The notes: a model not told the origin generated them from the sequence alone. 17,088 bases of DNA from Chitinophagaceae bacterium (GCA_023251335.1 JAHEZA010000011.1:1-17088), one strand, 5' to 3'; shown: positions 1 to 7,553, counted from the stretch's first letter. A program made the numbers and translations.

Positions 1-923
1 CCCGGGGATATACAGATGCATACATTCAATTTCTAAATAATTTTACCACAAGATTACCCGCAATATTGGTAAAAAACGGTATTCAACGAAAAAAGACAAT
101 CGTCTACATTTCTTATAGTCAAGTCAGAGATATTCCGAAGGAAAAATTGAATCCGATGATCCTTCCTATTACTGTTTATCATTTGAGTAATGCGATCGCG
201 GACAGTTTTTATCTTCCCGGTGGTGCATTAAGCAGATGGGCTAAAGTGACCTCTAAAATAGGAAACGATGATTGGGCAGAAGGGAAAGGATTTATTTACC
301 CAAGAATATATACCAATATAGTTTCTCAATTTGTGAGGACCATCAAGAAAAATAAATTAGAATTTGATTATGCCCACCTGGAAGCTTATCCTAACTGGGC
401 ATTGGATGGCCCTAAATTATATGAGATGGGCAAAATTTATTGGAATCCTAATATAAATATTGATTCATTGCGTCTCCAATTCTGCACTGATATGTTTGGG
501 CCTGCAGCCAAAAATATGAAGAATTATTTTGATATAGTTGAAAAAATAAGTACATGGCTCAATAACCATACAGACGTTCCCACACACATGTTTAGCTATA
601 TGGGACAATTGTCTTTAGACGATACAAGAATGTTAATGGTAAGGCAAGCAAGGCAGTTTTTAGATAAAGCAGCCAAAACAGCAGGAACAACGGATGATGA
701 AAGAAAAAGAATTGACTTTTTTTCGAATGGTTTTAAAATATCAGAAAGCTTTTTCGAACTCTATAATTCAAAAACTGTCGATCCAGCTAAGATAAATACA
801 TTAAAAAATTATTTAAAAAATACTGTCGCCGGGAATCAAATGATGTTGAATATTGCTACAGACAAGAATTTTGTAACAATAATGGATAATTTAATTGATC
901 ACATTGTGGGCAGAAAGAAGTGA
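1..923 (+). CDS. DUF4838 domain protein, 3' fragment (glycoside-hydrolase-like)
   Basis: The reading frame is open from the first complete codon at base 3 to a TGA at 921-923, so the 5' end lies outside the window. The TTG at 66 is an internal codon, not a start: in-frame upstream residues (FLNNFTTRLPAIL) continue the domain. About 306 residues are visible. They resemble the C-terminal half of DUF4838 proteins, a family predicted to be secreted glycosidases with a TIM-barrel-like core. Recognisable blocks are TIVYISYSQVRDIP, the EAYPNWALDGPK segment, and KIYWNPNINID followed by CTDMFGPAAKNMKNYFD. Any signal peptide and the N-terminal half are missing, so location and catalytic residues cannot be judged. 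It lies 183 bases upstream of a heparinase-like gene on the same strand, so both may belong to one polysaccharide locus. The substrate is unknown. Confidence 0.8.
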   Translation, partial: RGYTDAYIQFLNNFTTRLPAILVKNGIQRKKTIVYISYSQVRDIPKEKLNPMILPITVYHLSNAIADSFYLPGGALSRWAKVTSKIGNDDWAEGKGFIYPRIYTNIVSQFVRTIKKNKLEFDYAHLEAYPNWALDGPKLYEMGKIYWNPNINIDSLRLQFCTDMFGPAAKNMKNYFDIVEKISTWLNNHTDVPTHMFSYMGQLSLDDTRMLMVRQARQFLDKAAKTAGTTDDERKRIDFFSNGFKISESFFELYNSKTVDPAKINTLKNYLKNTVAGNQMMLNIATDKNFVTIMDNLIDHIVGRKK

Positions 924-1062
924 GTGGTGAAGAGTGAATAGTGTCTTGTGTCAGTTGGTTGTTTCTCCTGAAATTTATGCCTGACGAATTCTTTCCTGGT
1001 GGTCCAAATTCCTAGTGATATTTCTGTTTTTTCAAAGGGCATTGAATTTTGATTATTTGTGT

Positions 1063-1071
1063 GTTTACTGT
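1063..1071 (+). repeat. Copy 1 of a TTTGTnTGTTTACTGT repeat upstream of the heparinase-like gene
   Basis: The core GTTTACTGT is preceded by TTTGTGT, giving TTTGTGTGTTTACTGT over 1056-1071. The same 16-mer with one mismatch lies at 3041-3056. This copy is 35 bases upstream of the ATG at 1107. It may be a regulator site or a promoter component. Its function is inferred only from position and recurrence. Confidence 0.35.
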
Positions 1072-1106
1072 GAAGAAAATTTCTAACTGATACCCTATAC
1101 TGTATA

Positions 1107-2996
1107 ATGCTTAAAAAAATAAAAAACAGTTGGAATCTTTTGCAAAATATGGGTTGGCGTTATACAAAGTTTCGTATAAAGCATGAACTGTTGAGAAGAA
1201 CAGGAATGTTGAAGAAAAAATTTCCCGTAAACCCTTCCTATAAACAATATATCACTTTGGAACAATGGAAAGCCCAAAGCGTAAATTTCTTTTTCAAAAA
1301 CCGGGAATCATTATCATTTCATAGAAACCCCACTTCTGAAATTAACAAGAGGTTTCAAAATTTGAAAGAAGGGGAATTTGTGTTTTTTAACAGCGTCAAA
1401 TTTAATATCGGGAAGGATTATGACTGGATTACCAATCCCGAAACGGGGTTTAAATATGATATACAAAAGCACTGGACGCAGATTGCCGATTTTTCCAAAG
1501 AAGCAGGAGATATTAAATACGTTTGGGAGAAATCGAGATTTTCTTATTTGTACGATGTTATTCGTTATGATTATCATTTTAATGAAGATTGTGCTGAGTT
1601 CGTTTTTTCGGAAATTTTAAATTGGATAAATTCCAATCCAATCAATTGCGGACCGAATTATCGCTGCAGCCAGGAAACTTCCTTACGTGTGTTGAATTGG
1701 ACTTTTGCTTTACATTATTATTGCGATTCTCTGTTTCTTACTGATAAAGTTTTCAATAAAATTCAATTTGCTATTTACTGGCAGATGGATCACGTTTATA
1801 AGAATATTAATTTTTCAAGGATAGCTGTAAGAAACAATCATGCGATAACAGAAACATTGACACTGTATTTAACCGGTTTGTTATATCCGCAATTTCCTGA
1901 TGCAGAGAAATGGAAACAAAAAGGAAAACTCTGGTATGAAGAAGAGATTGCTTATCAAATTTATGAAGATGGGACTTTCCTTCAATTCTCAATGAATTAT
2001 CATCGTGTAGTAATTCAATTGCTTACATGGGCAATTGTTTTAGCAGAAAAAAATAATGAATCATTTTCGCCTGTAGTTTATGCCAGAGCTAAGAAATCGC
2101 TTGAGTTTTTAAGGATCTGTATGATTGATGAAAACGGATATTTACCTAATTATGGAGCAAACGATGGGGCTTTATTTTTCAAACTAAATGATTTAGCATT
2201 CAGAGACTACCGTCCATGTATAGACGCTTTTGCAAACGCATTGAAGGTTGATCTTTTGTTTGGGAAAAAATATGAAGATGTTGATTGGTATGGTATCGAA
2301 AATAAATCAATGGATACATGGAAACCGGATTCAGGGATTTATTCTTTTAATAAAGGCGGTTATTATATTTTTCGGGAAGCGGGTTCTCTCACTTTCATAA
2401 GGTGCGGAAATCATAAAGATCGCCCTTCACAAGCTGATAATTTGCATTTGGATGTTTGGTACAAAGGACAGAATATTTTATTGGACGCAGGAAGTTATAA
2501 ATACAACACTGATGAAGAAACATTGAAATATTTTATGGGAACTGCTTCGCATAATACAGTGATGCTGGATGATCATGATCAGATGAAAAAAGGTTCAAGA
2601 TTTATCTGGTACCATTGGACTCAATGCAAAAATGTTTTCTACGAGGAAACGGAAAGCACCTACAATTTTAAAGGATCGATTTTTGCCTTTGACCATGTTT
2701 CAAAAAATACAATTCACGAAAGAGAAATAATAAAAATAAAAGGGAAGCCCAAATGGGTAATTAAAGATTCCATTATTAATAAACCTTCAAAAATTTTTAT
2801 GAAACAATTATGGCATTTACCTTTGCAACATTTACCAGTAAGATGGAAAAGTGTAAATGAAAATAATGAAGAAATTAAAGCCAATATTACTCAAGGATTT
2901 ATTTCAGAATTGTATGGGAAAAAGGAGCTTTCTGGAAGGATTATTTTTCCAACTGTTGATAATAAAATTATAACTGAATTTGAAATTGAAGGATAA
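1107..2996 (+). CDS. Heparinase II/III (alginate lyase) family protein
   Basis: A 629-residue protein with the layout of the heparinase II/III superfamily, polysaccharide lyases that cleave uronic-acid-containing chains by beta-elimination. Residues ~80-400 form the alpha/alpha-toroid part. It contains the conserved NNH (243-245) and DGT...QFSMNYHR (288-300), with Tyr298 and His299 as likely active-site residues. Residues ~405-629 form the beta-sandwich part, with NLHLDVWYKGQNILLDAGSY (445-464) and GTASHNTVMLDD (478-489), where His447 and His482 are conserved family histidines. The N-terminus is basic, starting MLKKIKNSWNLLQNMGWRY, and has no hydrophobic signal segment. That is typical of the variants found in exopolysaccharide or O-antigen gene clusters, whose biochemical role is not established. 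It sits between a DUF4838 gene and a GT4 glycosyltransferase gene. It may trim or edit the glycan made by this locus. Family assignment is firm; lyase activity and substrate are inferred. Confidence 0.9.
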   Translation: MLKKIKNSWNLLQNMGWRYTKFRIKHELLRRTGMLKKKFPVNPSYKQYITLEQWKAQSVNFFFKNRESLSFHRNPTSEINKRFQNLKEGEFVFFNSVKFNIGKDYDWITNPETGFKYDIQKHWTQIADFSKEAGDIKYVWEKSRFSYLYDVIRYDYHFNEDCAEFVFSEILNWINSNPINCGPNYRCSQETSLRVLNWTFALHYYCDSLFLTDKVFNKIQFAIYWQMDHVYKNINFSRIAVRNNHAITETLTLYLTGLLYPQFPDAEKWKQKGKLWYEEEIAYQIYEDGTFLQFSMNYHRVVIQLLTWAIVLAEKNNESFSPVVYARAKKSLEFLRICMIDENGYLPNYGANDGALFFKLNDLAFRDYRPCIDAFANALKVDLLFGKKYEDVDWYGIENKSMDTWKPDSGIYSFNKGGYYIFREAGSLTFIRCGNHKDRPSQADNLHLDVWYKGQNILLDAGSYKYNTDEETLKYFMGTASHNTVMLDDHDQMKKGSRFIWYHWTQCKNVFYEETESTYNFKGSIFAFDHVSKNTIHEREIIKIKGKPKWVIKDSIINKPSKIFMKQLWHLPLQHLPVRWKSVNENNEEIKANITQGFISELYGKKELSGRIIFPTVDNKIITEFEIEG

Positions 2997-3047
2997 TCGG
3001 TATTCAGATTAAACAAAATAAAAAACATAAATCTTAAGTTTTTGTTT

Positions 3048-3056
3048 GTTTACTGT
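3048..3056 (+). repeat. Copy 2 of a TTTGTnTGTTTACTGT repeat upstream of the GT4 gene
   Basis: TTTGTTTGTTTACTGT spans 3041-3056 and differs from the copy at 1056-1071 at one position out of 16. It ends 23 bases before the ATG of the glycosyltransferase gene. Two near-identical copies, each just upstream of a gene of the same cluster, suggest a shared regulatory element. Neither shows a clear TAnnTTTG box at the expected spacing. Confidence 0.35.
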
Positions 3057-3079
3057 TTAGTGTTGGTTTCGCAGGCATT

Positions 3080-4318
3080 ATGAAAATATTACTTTTACAT
3101 CAGTATTTTTTAGAAGAAGATGACTCCGGCGGATCAAGATGGAATGAGATGGTTAAAGTATGGACAGAGGCGGGAAATGAAGTAACTGTTTTGGCAGGAA
3201 TGATACATGCCAATGGCTCTGAAAAGAGGGCCGAATATAAGAAAAAACATTTTGTTCAAAAAAAGCAGGGGAGCGTAAATGTCTGGCGTTGCCATGTTTC
3301 GGAATCGTATAATAAAAGTTTTGCGGGCCGGCTTTGGGGCTATTTTTCTTTTATGTTTTCTTCCATGTGGGCTGGCCTCTTTAAAGTAAAAGGTAAATTT
3401 GATGTAGTTGTGGTTACGTCTCCCCCACTTTTTGTAGGTTTTAGCGGCTATATCATTTCTCTCTTTAAGAAAATGCCTTTTGTGTTTGAAGTGAGGGATC
3501 TTTGGCCTGAATCGGCGATAGATACCGGTGTATTAACCAATAAATTTGTCATTAAAGTTGCTTTTGCTTTTGAAAAATTTATTTATAAAAAGGCGAAGTT
3601 GATCAATGTGCTAACTCCGGCTTTTTACAACATACTGAAAAATATAAAGCAGGTTCCTGAAGAAAAACTCACCATGATTCCAAACGCTTCGGATTTTAGC
3701 TTGTCTGAAGGGCTGCTAAAAGAATTTGACAGAGAGGCCTTTCGGCACCAAAATGATCTGGACGGTAAATTTGTGATCACTTATGTAGGCGCTCATGGCG
3801 TAGCCAATCACCTACAGCAGGTATTGATGGCCGGTAAAAAGTTGGAAGATACCAACGTGGTTTTTCTGCTGATAGGGCAGGGGATGGAAAAAGAAAAATT
3901 GAAAAAGATGGCGTTTGATATGAATGTGACGAATGTGCGGTTTATAGATTCGGTCCCCAAAAAGGAGGTGTTTAAATATATCCTTGCTTCCGAAATGGGC
4001 GCTTCGGTTCTGAAAAAAGTGGATGCATTTAAAACCGTGTATTCCAATAAAACATTCGATTACATGAGTTGCAAAAAGCCGGTGCTGATGGCCATTGACG
4101 GCGTGTCGCGACGTTTGGTTGAAGATGCCCAATGTGGCGTATACATTGAGCCTGAAAATATTGAGGAATATGATAGAAATATTAGACGGTACCTGAAGGA
4201 CCGCGAACGGTTACAAAAAGAAGGTGATAACGGTTATGCATATGCGAAAATAAATTTTGACAGAAATCTTCTCGCCGAAAAATATTTACTGGAAATTAAA
4301 AATAGGGCGGCGTGTTGA
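3080..4318 (+). CDS. GT4-family (WbuB-like) glycosyltransferase
   Basis: A 412-residue GT-B glycosyltransferase of family 4. The N-terminal Rossmann domain opens MKILLLHQYF and has the SGGSRWNEM acceptor-side loop at 16-24, VVVTSPP (110-116) and EVRDLWPES (137-145), the signature of the WbuB-type subgroup. The C-terminal nucleotide-sugar domain follows the hinge near IPNASDF (200-206). It carries YVGAHGVANHLQQ (235-247), LLIGQGMEK (263-271) and SNKTFDYMSCKKPVLMAIDGV (322-342), with the acidic residues E348 and E357 near the donor phosphates. There is no signal peptide, so it should act in the cytoplasm or at the inner membrane face. The likely role is adding the second or a later sugar to the undecaprenyl-linked residue loaded by the PglC-like enzyme encoded just downstream. 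WbuB relatives often transfer amino sugars, but the donor cannot be read from sequence. The later part of the gene looks richer in G+C than the heparinase-like gene upstream. Confidence 0.9.
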   Translation: MKILLLHQYFLEEDDSGGSRWNEMVKVWTEAGNEVTVLAGMIHANGSEKRAEYKKKHFVQKKQGSVNVWRCHVSESYNKSFAGRLWGYFSFMFSSMWAGLFKVKGKFDVVVVTSPPLFVGFSGYIISLFKKMPFVFEVRDLWPESAIDTGVLTNKFVIKVAFAFEKFIYKKAKLINVLTPAFYNILKNIKQVPEEKLTMIPNASDFSLSEGLLKEFDREAFRHQNDLDGKFVITYVGAHGVANHLQQVLMAGKKLEDTNVVFLLIGQGMEKEKLKKMAFDMNVTNVRFIDSVPKKEVFKYILASEMGASVLKKVDAFKTVYSNKTFDYMSCKKPVLMAIDGVSRRLVEDAQCGVYIEPENIEEYDRNIRRYLKDRERLQKEGDNGYAYAKINFDRNLLAEKYLLEIKNRAAC

Positions 4319-4367
4319 ATACCTCTTTAATGTTGTGATATCGTAAACAAATAAATAAACTGGATTA

Positions 4368-4382
4368 TTGTTTTTAAAACAA
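4368..4382. promoter_or_regulatory. Short AT-rich palindrome upstream of the PglC-like gene
   Basis: TTGTTTT, one T, then AAAACAA form an exact inverted repeat. It sits about 30 bases upstream of the predicted -7 box at 4412. The stem is all A/T apart from one G-C pair and the spacer is one base, so it is more plausible as a protein-binding site than as an RNA hairpin. It may be chance in AT-rich DNA. Confidence 0.2.
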
Positions 4383-4411
4383 AGCGATCCTTAAATAAAA
4401 ATTTGCAATGA

Positions 4412-4419
4412 TAACTTTG
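4412..4419 (+). promoter_or_regulatory. Predicted Bacteroidota -7 promoter box for the pglC-pglD operon
   Basis: TAACTTTG matches TAnnTTTG exactly and ends 27 bases before the ATG at 4447. No TTG is found at the usual -33 spacing. The box would drive pglC, the overlapping pglD and probably the next two genes, ending at the hairpin at 7554-7591. Confidence 0.45.
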
Positions 4420-4446
4420 GCTAAATTCAAATAAAAAAAATCTGAA

Positions 4447-5058
4447 ATGATTTATAAAGACTTCATTAAACCCGCCTTGGATTTTTTATTTTCAATGATG
4501 GCTTTTATCATTTTGTTGCCGGTCTTCTTGCTAGTTGTATTTGTATTAATGATTGCAAATCAAGGGAAGCCTTTTTTTTTTCAAAAGAGACCGGGCTTGC
4601 ATGGAAAAATATTTAAAGTGATTAAATTTAAAACGATGAATGATAAGAAGGATGCATCCGGAAAGTTGTTACCCGATTCAGAGCGGATGACAAAAGTAGG
4701 GGCTTTTATTCGTAAAACCTCTTTGGATGAAATTCCACAATTGCTGAATGTAATAAAAGGAGAGATGAGTATAGCAGGCCCCCGCCCTCTCTTGTCGGAA
4801 TATCTGCCACTATATAATAGCTTTCAAAAATTAAGGCATAATGTAAAGCCTGGTATTACTGGCTGGGCGCAGGTAAACGGAAGAAATGCGATTAGCTGGC
4901 AACAAAAATTTGAATACGATGTTTGGTATGTTAATAACTTATCTTTTCTTTTGGATGTAAAAATCTTTTTTAAAACGATCCAAAAAATTTTCAAAACTGA
5001 GGGAATCAGTTCACCAACTTCGCACACTATGGAAAAATTCAGCGGAAATCAATTATGA
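4447..5058 (+). CDS. pglC: PglC-like monotopic phosphoglycosyl transferase (bacterial sugar transferase)
   Basis: A 203-residue member of the bacterial sugar transferase family. It has the short monotopic architecture of Campylobacter PglC (about 200 residues) rather than the long WcaJ/WbaP form. It transfers a sugar-1-phosphate from a UDP-sugar to undecaprenyl phosphate at the inner face of the cytoplasmic membrane, the first committed step of glycan assembly. Residues 12-36 form one hydrophobic stretch with a central Pro25, as expected for the re-entrant membrane helix. FKTM (61-64), the catalytic dyad Asp94-Glu95 in SLDEIPQ, GPRPLL (111-116), and PGITGWAQVNGR (135-146) are all intact. The stop codon overlaps the start of the next gene by four bases (ATGA), so the two are translationally coupled. 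The neighbouring pglD-, pglE- and pglF-like genes suggest the donor is UDP-diacetylbacillosamine or a relative, but specificity is inferred from context. Confidence 0.9.
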   Translation: MIYKDFIKPALDFLFSMMAFIILLPVFLLVVFVLMIANQGKPFFFQKRPGLHGKIFKVIKFKTMNDKKDASGKLLPDSERMTKVGAFIRKTSLDEIPQLLNVIKGEMSIAGPRPLLSEYLPLYNSFQKLRHNVKPGITGWAQVNGRNAISWQQKFEYDVWYVNNLSFLLDVKIFFKTIQKIFKTEGISSPTSHTMEKFSGNQL

Positions 5059-5669
5059 TGCAAATTCCCTATCGTATATACGGAGCAAGCGGTCATTCTA
5101 AAGTGATTATAGAAATGCTTGAGAAGCAGGGCGAATGCATTGACGGATTATATGATGATGATTCCGGGAAAACCATGCTTTTTGAGTACAAGATTAGTCA
5201 TGACAATTCCATATTTACATCCGGGAGTGTATACTGGATTATTGGCATCGGACATAATGGAATCAGAAAGAAGATTGCTGAAACGCATCTGTTGAACTAT
5301 CAAACGGTGATAGACAAAAGCGCAAACATTTCTCAAAGAGCTTCCATAGGAAAAGGTTCAGTGATTATGCCAGGCACCACGATTAATGCATCTTCGATTC
5401 TTGGCAAACATTCAATTGTAAATACAAACGCATCTGTTGATCATGATTGTTTCTTAGGCGATTATGTACATGTTTCACCAAATGCAACGTTGTGCGGAGG
5501 AGTAACTGTTGGCGAGGGAACGCATATCGGGGCAGGAGCAGTTATCATTCCGGGAATAAAAATCGGCAAATGGGCAAAAATTGGTGCGGGCAGTATTCTA
5601 ATCAAAAATATACCAGATAACGTTACTGTTGTAGGAAATCCGGGGAGGATAAACTATTATAAAATATAA
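5055..5669 (+). CDS. pglD: PglD-like UDP-amino-sugar N-acetyltransferase (NeuD/PglD family)
   Basis: A 204-residue protein with the two-domain PglD/NeuD build. The N-terminal Rossmann-like domain carries YGASGHSK (9-16), which in the family binds the UDP-sugar. The C-terminal left-handed beta-helix runs from about residue 85 to 190 with hexapeptide repeats such as ISQRAS, IGKGSV and IGAGAV. His130 in SVDHDCFLG aligns with the catalytic base His125 of Campylobacter PglD. The reaction expected from family and context is acetyl-CoA-dependent N-acetylation of the C4 amino group of UDP-4-amino-4,6-dideoxy-GlcNAc. The start is at 5055, overlapping the pglC stop; a second ATG follows directly at 5058. 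A serine- or sialic-acid-type O-acetyltransferase is possible, but the neighbouring PglC- and PglE-like genes favour the diamino-sugar role. Confidence 0.85.
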   Translation: MMQIPYRIYGASGHSKVIIEMLEKQGECIDGLYDDDSGKTMLFEYKISHDNSIFTSGSVYWIIGIGHNGIRKKIAETHLLNYQTVIDKSANISQRASIGKGSVIMPGTTINASSILGKHSIVNTNASVDHDCFLGDYVHVSPNATLCGGVTVGEGTHIGAGAVIIPGIKIGKWAKIGAGSILIKNIPDNVTVVGNPGRINYYKI

Positions 5670-5689
5670 ATGCCCGACTGGAAAATAAT

Positions 5690-5722
5690 AATTAATGATT
5701 TTCGATTATTATATCATTAATT
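5690..5722 (+). other. AT-rich inverted repeat between pglD and the acyltransferase gene
   Basis: AATTAATGAT (5690-5699) and ATCATTAATT (5713-5722) are exact inverted repeats around a 13-base spacer. The stem holds only one G-C pair and no clean T-run follows, so it would be a weak terminator. It could instead be an attenuator, an RNA stability element or an operator in the 93-base gap. Confidence 0.3.
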
Positions 5723-5762
5723 TGCGTTTTAAGCTAAAACAACTTTTTAAAATAAAATTTTT

Positions 5763-6374
5763 ATGGCATTTCTGACAAGAGAACAATTATATAAAATAGG
5801 GTTTGCTTCACTTGGCGAACATGTTTTTATATCTGATAAAGCATCTGTCCATAATTCGTCAAAAATATCAATCGGAAACTATGTGAGGATCGATGATTTT
5901 TCTGTTTTGTCTGCAGGAAATGGAGGTATTGAACTAAGTGATTTTGTACACATTGGTTGCCAAAGTTCCTTGATTGGAGAAGCAAAAATAAAATTGGGAT
6001 TTTACTGTGGGCTAAGTTCAAAAGTATCTCTATATTCAAGCAATGATGATTTTTCTGGGATCTCGCTACCAGGGGTAAAAATTGTTATACCGGAAAAATT
6101 TAGAAAGCTTACTATAAAACCTATCATATTGGAAAATTATACAATTATTGGTTCTAATAGTGTAGTTCTGCCTGGAGTAACTATCGGCGAAGGCGCTGTT
6201 GTAGGGGCTCTTTCATTTGTAAGAAAAGATTGTAAGCCTTGGTTTACTTATTCAGGAAATCCTTTGAGATGCGTAAGGAGAAGAAGCCAGGAAATGTTGA
6301 AATTTATTCCGGAACTTAAAAAAATACAAGAAGCGGGTTTGATAAAATTACCACTTTATGGTATAGAATCCTGA
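5763..6374 (+). CDS. Left-handed beta-helix acyltransferase (LacA/maltose-acetyltransferase-like)
   Basis: A 203-residue hexapeptide-repeat acyltransferase. The repeats run from about residue 20 (VFISDKASVH) to 152 and include ISIGNYVRI, VHIGCQSSL, YTIIGSNSVVLPGVTIGEGAVVGAL (126-150) and a closing YSGNPLRCVRRR (163-174). Unlike its neighbour PglD it lacks an N-terminal UDP-sugar-binding Rossmann domain. The LYSSNDDFSG segment (90-99) sits where many relatives have the loop carrying the catalytic histidine; no obvious histidine occurs there, so the general base is unclear. It lies 93 bases after pglD and 27 bases before the aminotransferase. It probably O- or N-acylates a sugar of the same glycan, from acetyl-CoA or another acyl-CoA. 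A relative of the FdtC or WbbJ sugar acetyltransferases is the best guess; the acceptor is unknown. Confidence 0.8.
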   Translation: MAFLTREQLYKIGFASLGEHVFISDKASVHNSSKISIGNYVRIDDFSVLSAGNGGIELSDFVHIGCQSSLIGEAKIKLGFYCGLSSKVSLYSSNDDFSGISLPGVKIVIPEKFRKLTIKPIILENYTIIGSNSVVLPGVTIGEGAVVGALSFVRKDCKPWFTYSGNPLRCVRRRSQEMLKFIPELKKIQEAGLIKLPLYGIES

Positions 6375-6401
6375 TTTAATAATCGAAATCTATAGATTAC
6401 A

Positions 6402-7532
6402 ATGAATTCTAAAATATGGCTTTCGTTACCGCACATGGGCGGTAACGAGCAGCGTTTTGTGAAAGAGGCATTCGATTCTAACTGGGTTGCTCCGTTAGGT
6501 CCCAACGTTGATAATTTTGAAGAAGATATAAGCCTTTATTTAAAAGAAGACAGCTATGTTGCAGCTCTTAGCTCAGGTACTGCAGCCATTCACCTGGCGC
6601 TAATTTTACTTCGAGTACAGCCCGGAGATGAAGTAATTTGCCAAAGCATGACATTTTCCGCTTCTGCAAATCCTATTAGGTACCTTGGAGCCACTCCCGT
6701 ATTTATTGATAGCGAACGAACGACTTGGAATATGGACCCTGCATTTTTAGAAGAGGCTATTATTGATCGCTTAGCCAAAGGAACGAAACCAAAAGCGATT
6801 ATCCCGGTACATTTATATGGAATGCCTGCCAGAATGGATGAAATAATAGCCATTGCGAAAAAATATGAAATTCCAATTATTGAAGATGCCGCCGAAGCAT
6901 TGGGATCTTCGGTCAGTAATAAGAAGTGTGGTACTTTCGGAGAAATAGGAATTCTATCATTTAACGGTAACAAAATTATCACAACCTCTGGCGGAGGGGC
7001 ATTGGTTTCAAAAAATTCAGAATATATCAAGGAAGCTACTTTCCTGGCAACGCAGGCACGCGATGCCGCGCCGCATTACCAACATTCAAAAATTGGCTAC
7101 AATTACAGGTTGAGTAATATTTGTGCAGGTATCGGTCGGGGGCAGATGAAGGTGCTTCCCTTAAGAATAGACCAGCGAAGAGCTAATTTCTTTTTTTACA
7201 GAAATGAGTTGAGTGATTTGTCAGGTATTTCGTTTTTAGAAGAGCCTGAAGATTTTTATAGCAACAGGTGGTTGACAACAATTTTGATTGATCCTAATAT
7301 GGGTGCCTCAAGGGAAGAAATTCGCTTAAGGCTGGAACAGGAAAATATTGAATCCAGGCCTCTCTGGAAGCCGATGCATTTGCAACCCGTATTTAAAGGC
7401 TTTCCTTTCTACGGACATGGCGTTTCAAAAGAATTGTTTGAAGACGGATTGTGCCTGCCATCAGGAAGCAACCTGGCAGAGACAGATCTGGAAAGAGTGG
7501 TAAATTGCCTTCAGAAAGTATATCGAAAATAA
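6402..7532 (+). CDS. pglE: PglE-like DegT/DnrJ/EryC1/StrS sugar aminotransferase
   Basis: A 376-residue fold-type I PLP aminotransferase of the DegT/DnrJ/EryC1/StrS family. The N-terminus has LSLPHMGGNEQRFVKEAF, typical of the PglE/bacillosamine subgroup. SSGTAAIHLAL (57-67) binds the PLP phosphate, Asp162 in EDAAEALGS contacts the pyridine nitrogen, and Lys191 in SFNGNKIITTSGGG forms the internal aldimine. Expected reaction: transfer of the amino group of glutamate to the C4 keto group of UDP-4-keto-6-deoxy-GlcNAc, giving the substrate of the PglD homologue. It closes the operon, since a strong hairpin terminator follows 21 bases after the stop. GDP-perosamine synthase-like activity is an alternative, but the co-occurring PglF, PglD and PglC homologues make the bacillosamine-type role more likely. 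Confidence 0.88.
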   Translation: MNSKIWLSLPHMGGNEQRFVKEAFDSNWVAPLGPNVDNFEEDISLYLKEDSYVAALSSGTAAIHLALILLRVQPGDEVICQSMTFSASANPIRYLGATPVFIDSERTTWNMDPAFLEEAIIDRLAKGTKPKAIIPVHLYGMPARMDEIIAIAKKYEIPIIEDAAEALGSSVSNKKCGTFGEIGILSFNGNKIITTSGGGALVSKNSEYIKEATFLATQARDAAPHYQHSKIGYNYRLSNICAGIGRGQMKVLPLRIDQRRANFFFYRNELSDLSGISFLEEPEDFYSNRWLTTILIDPNMGASREEIRLRLEQENIESRPLWKPMHLQPVFKGFPFYGHGVSKELFEDGLCLPSGSNLAETDLERVVNCLQKVYRK

Positions 7533-7553
7533 AATCGTCCCGCAAAATTTTTT

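Noticed and set aside
66..923. A complete 285-residue gene starting at TTG 66
   Set aside because: The frame is open upstream to the window edge and the upstream residues continue the DUF4838 domain, so this is a truncated gene and not a TTG start.
3812..4132. 106-residue open frame on the minus strand
   Set aside because: It is antisense to the C-terminal domain of the GT4 gene, rich in His and Phe, with no family resemblance.
6590..7030. 146-residue open frame on the minus strand
   Set aside because: It lies wholly opposite the aminotransferase gene, whose PLP-binding residues are all intact; it has no recognisable domain and reads as a shadow frame.
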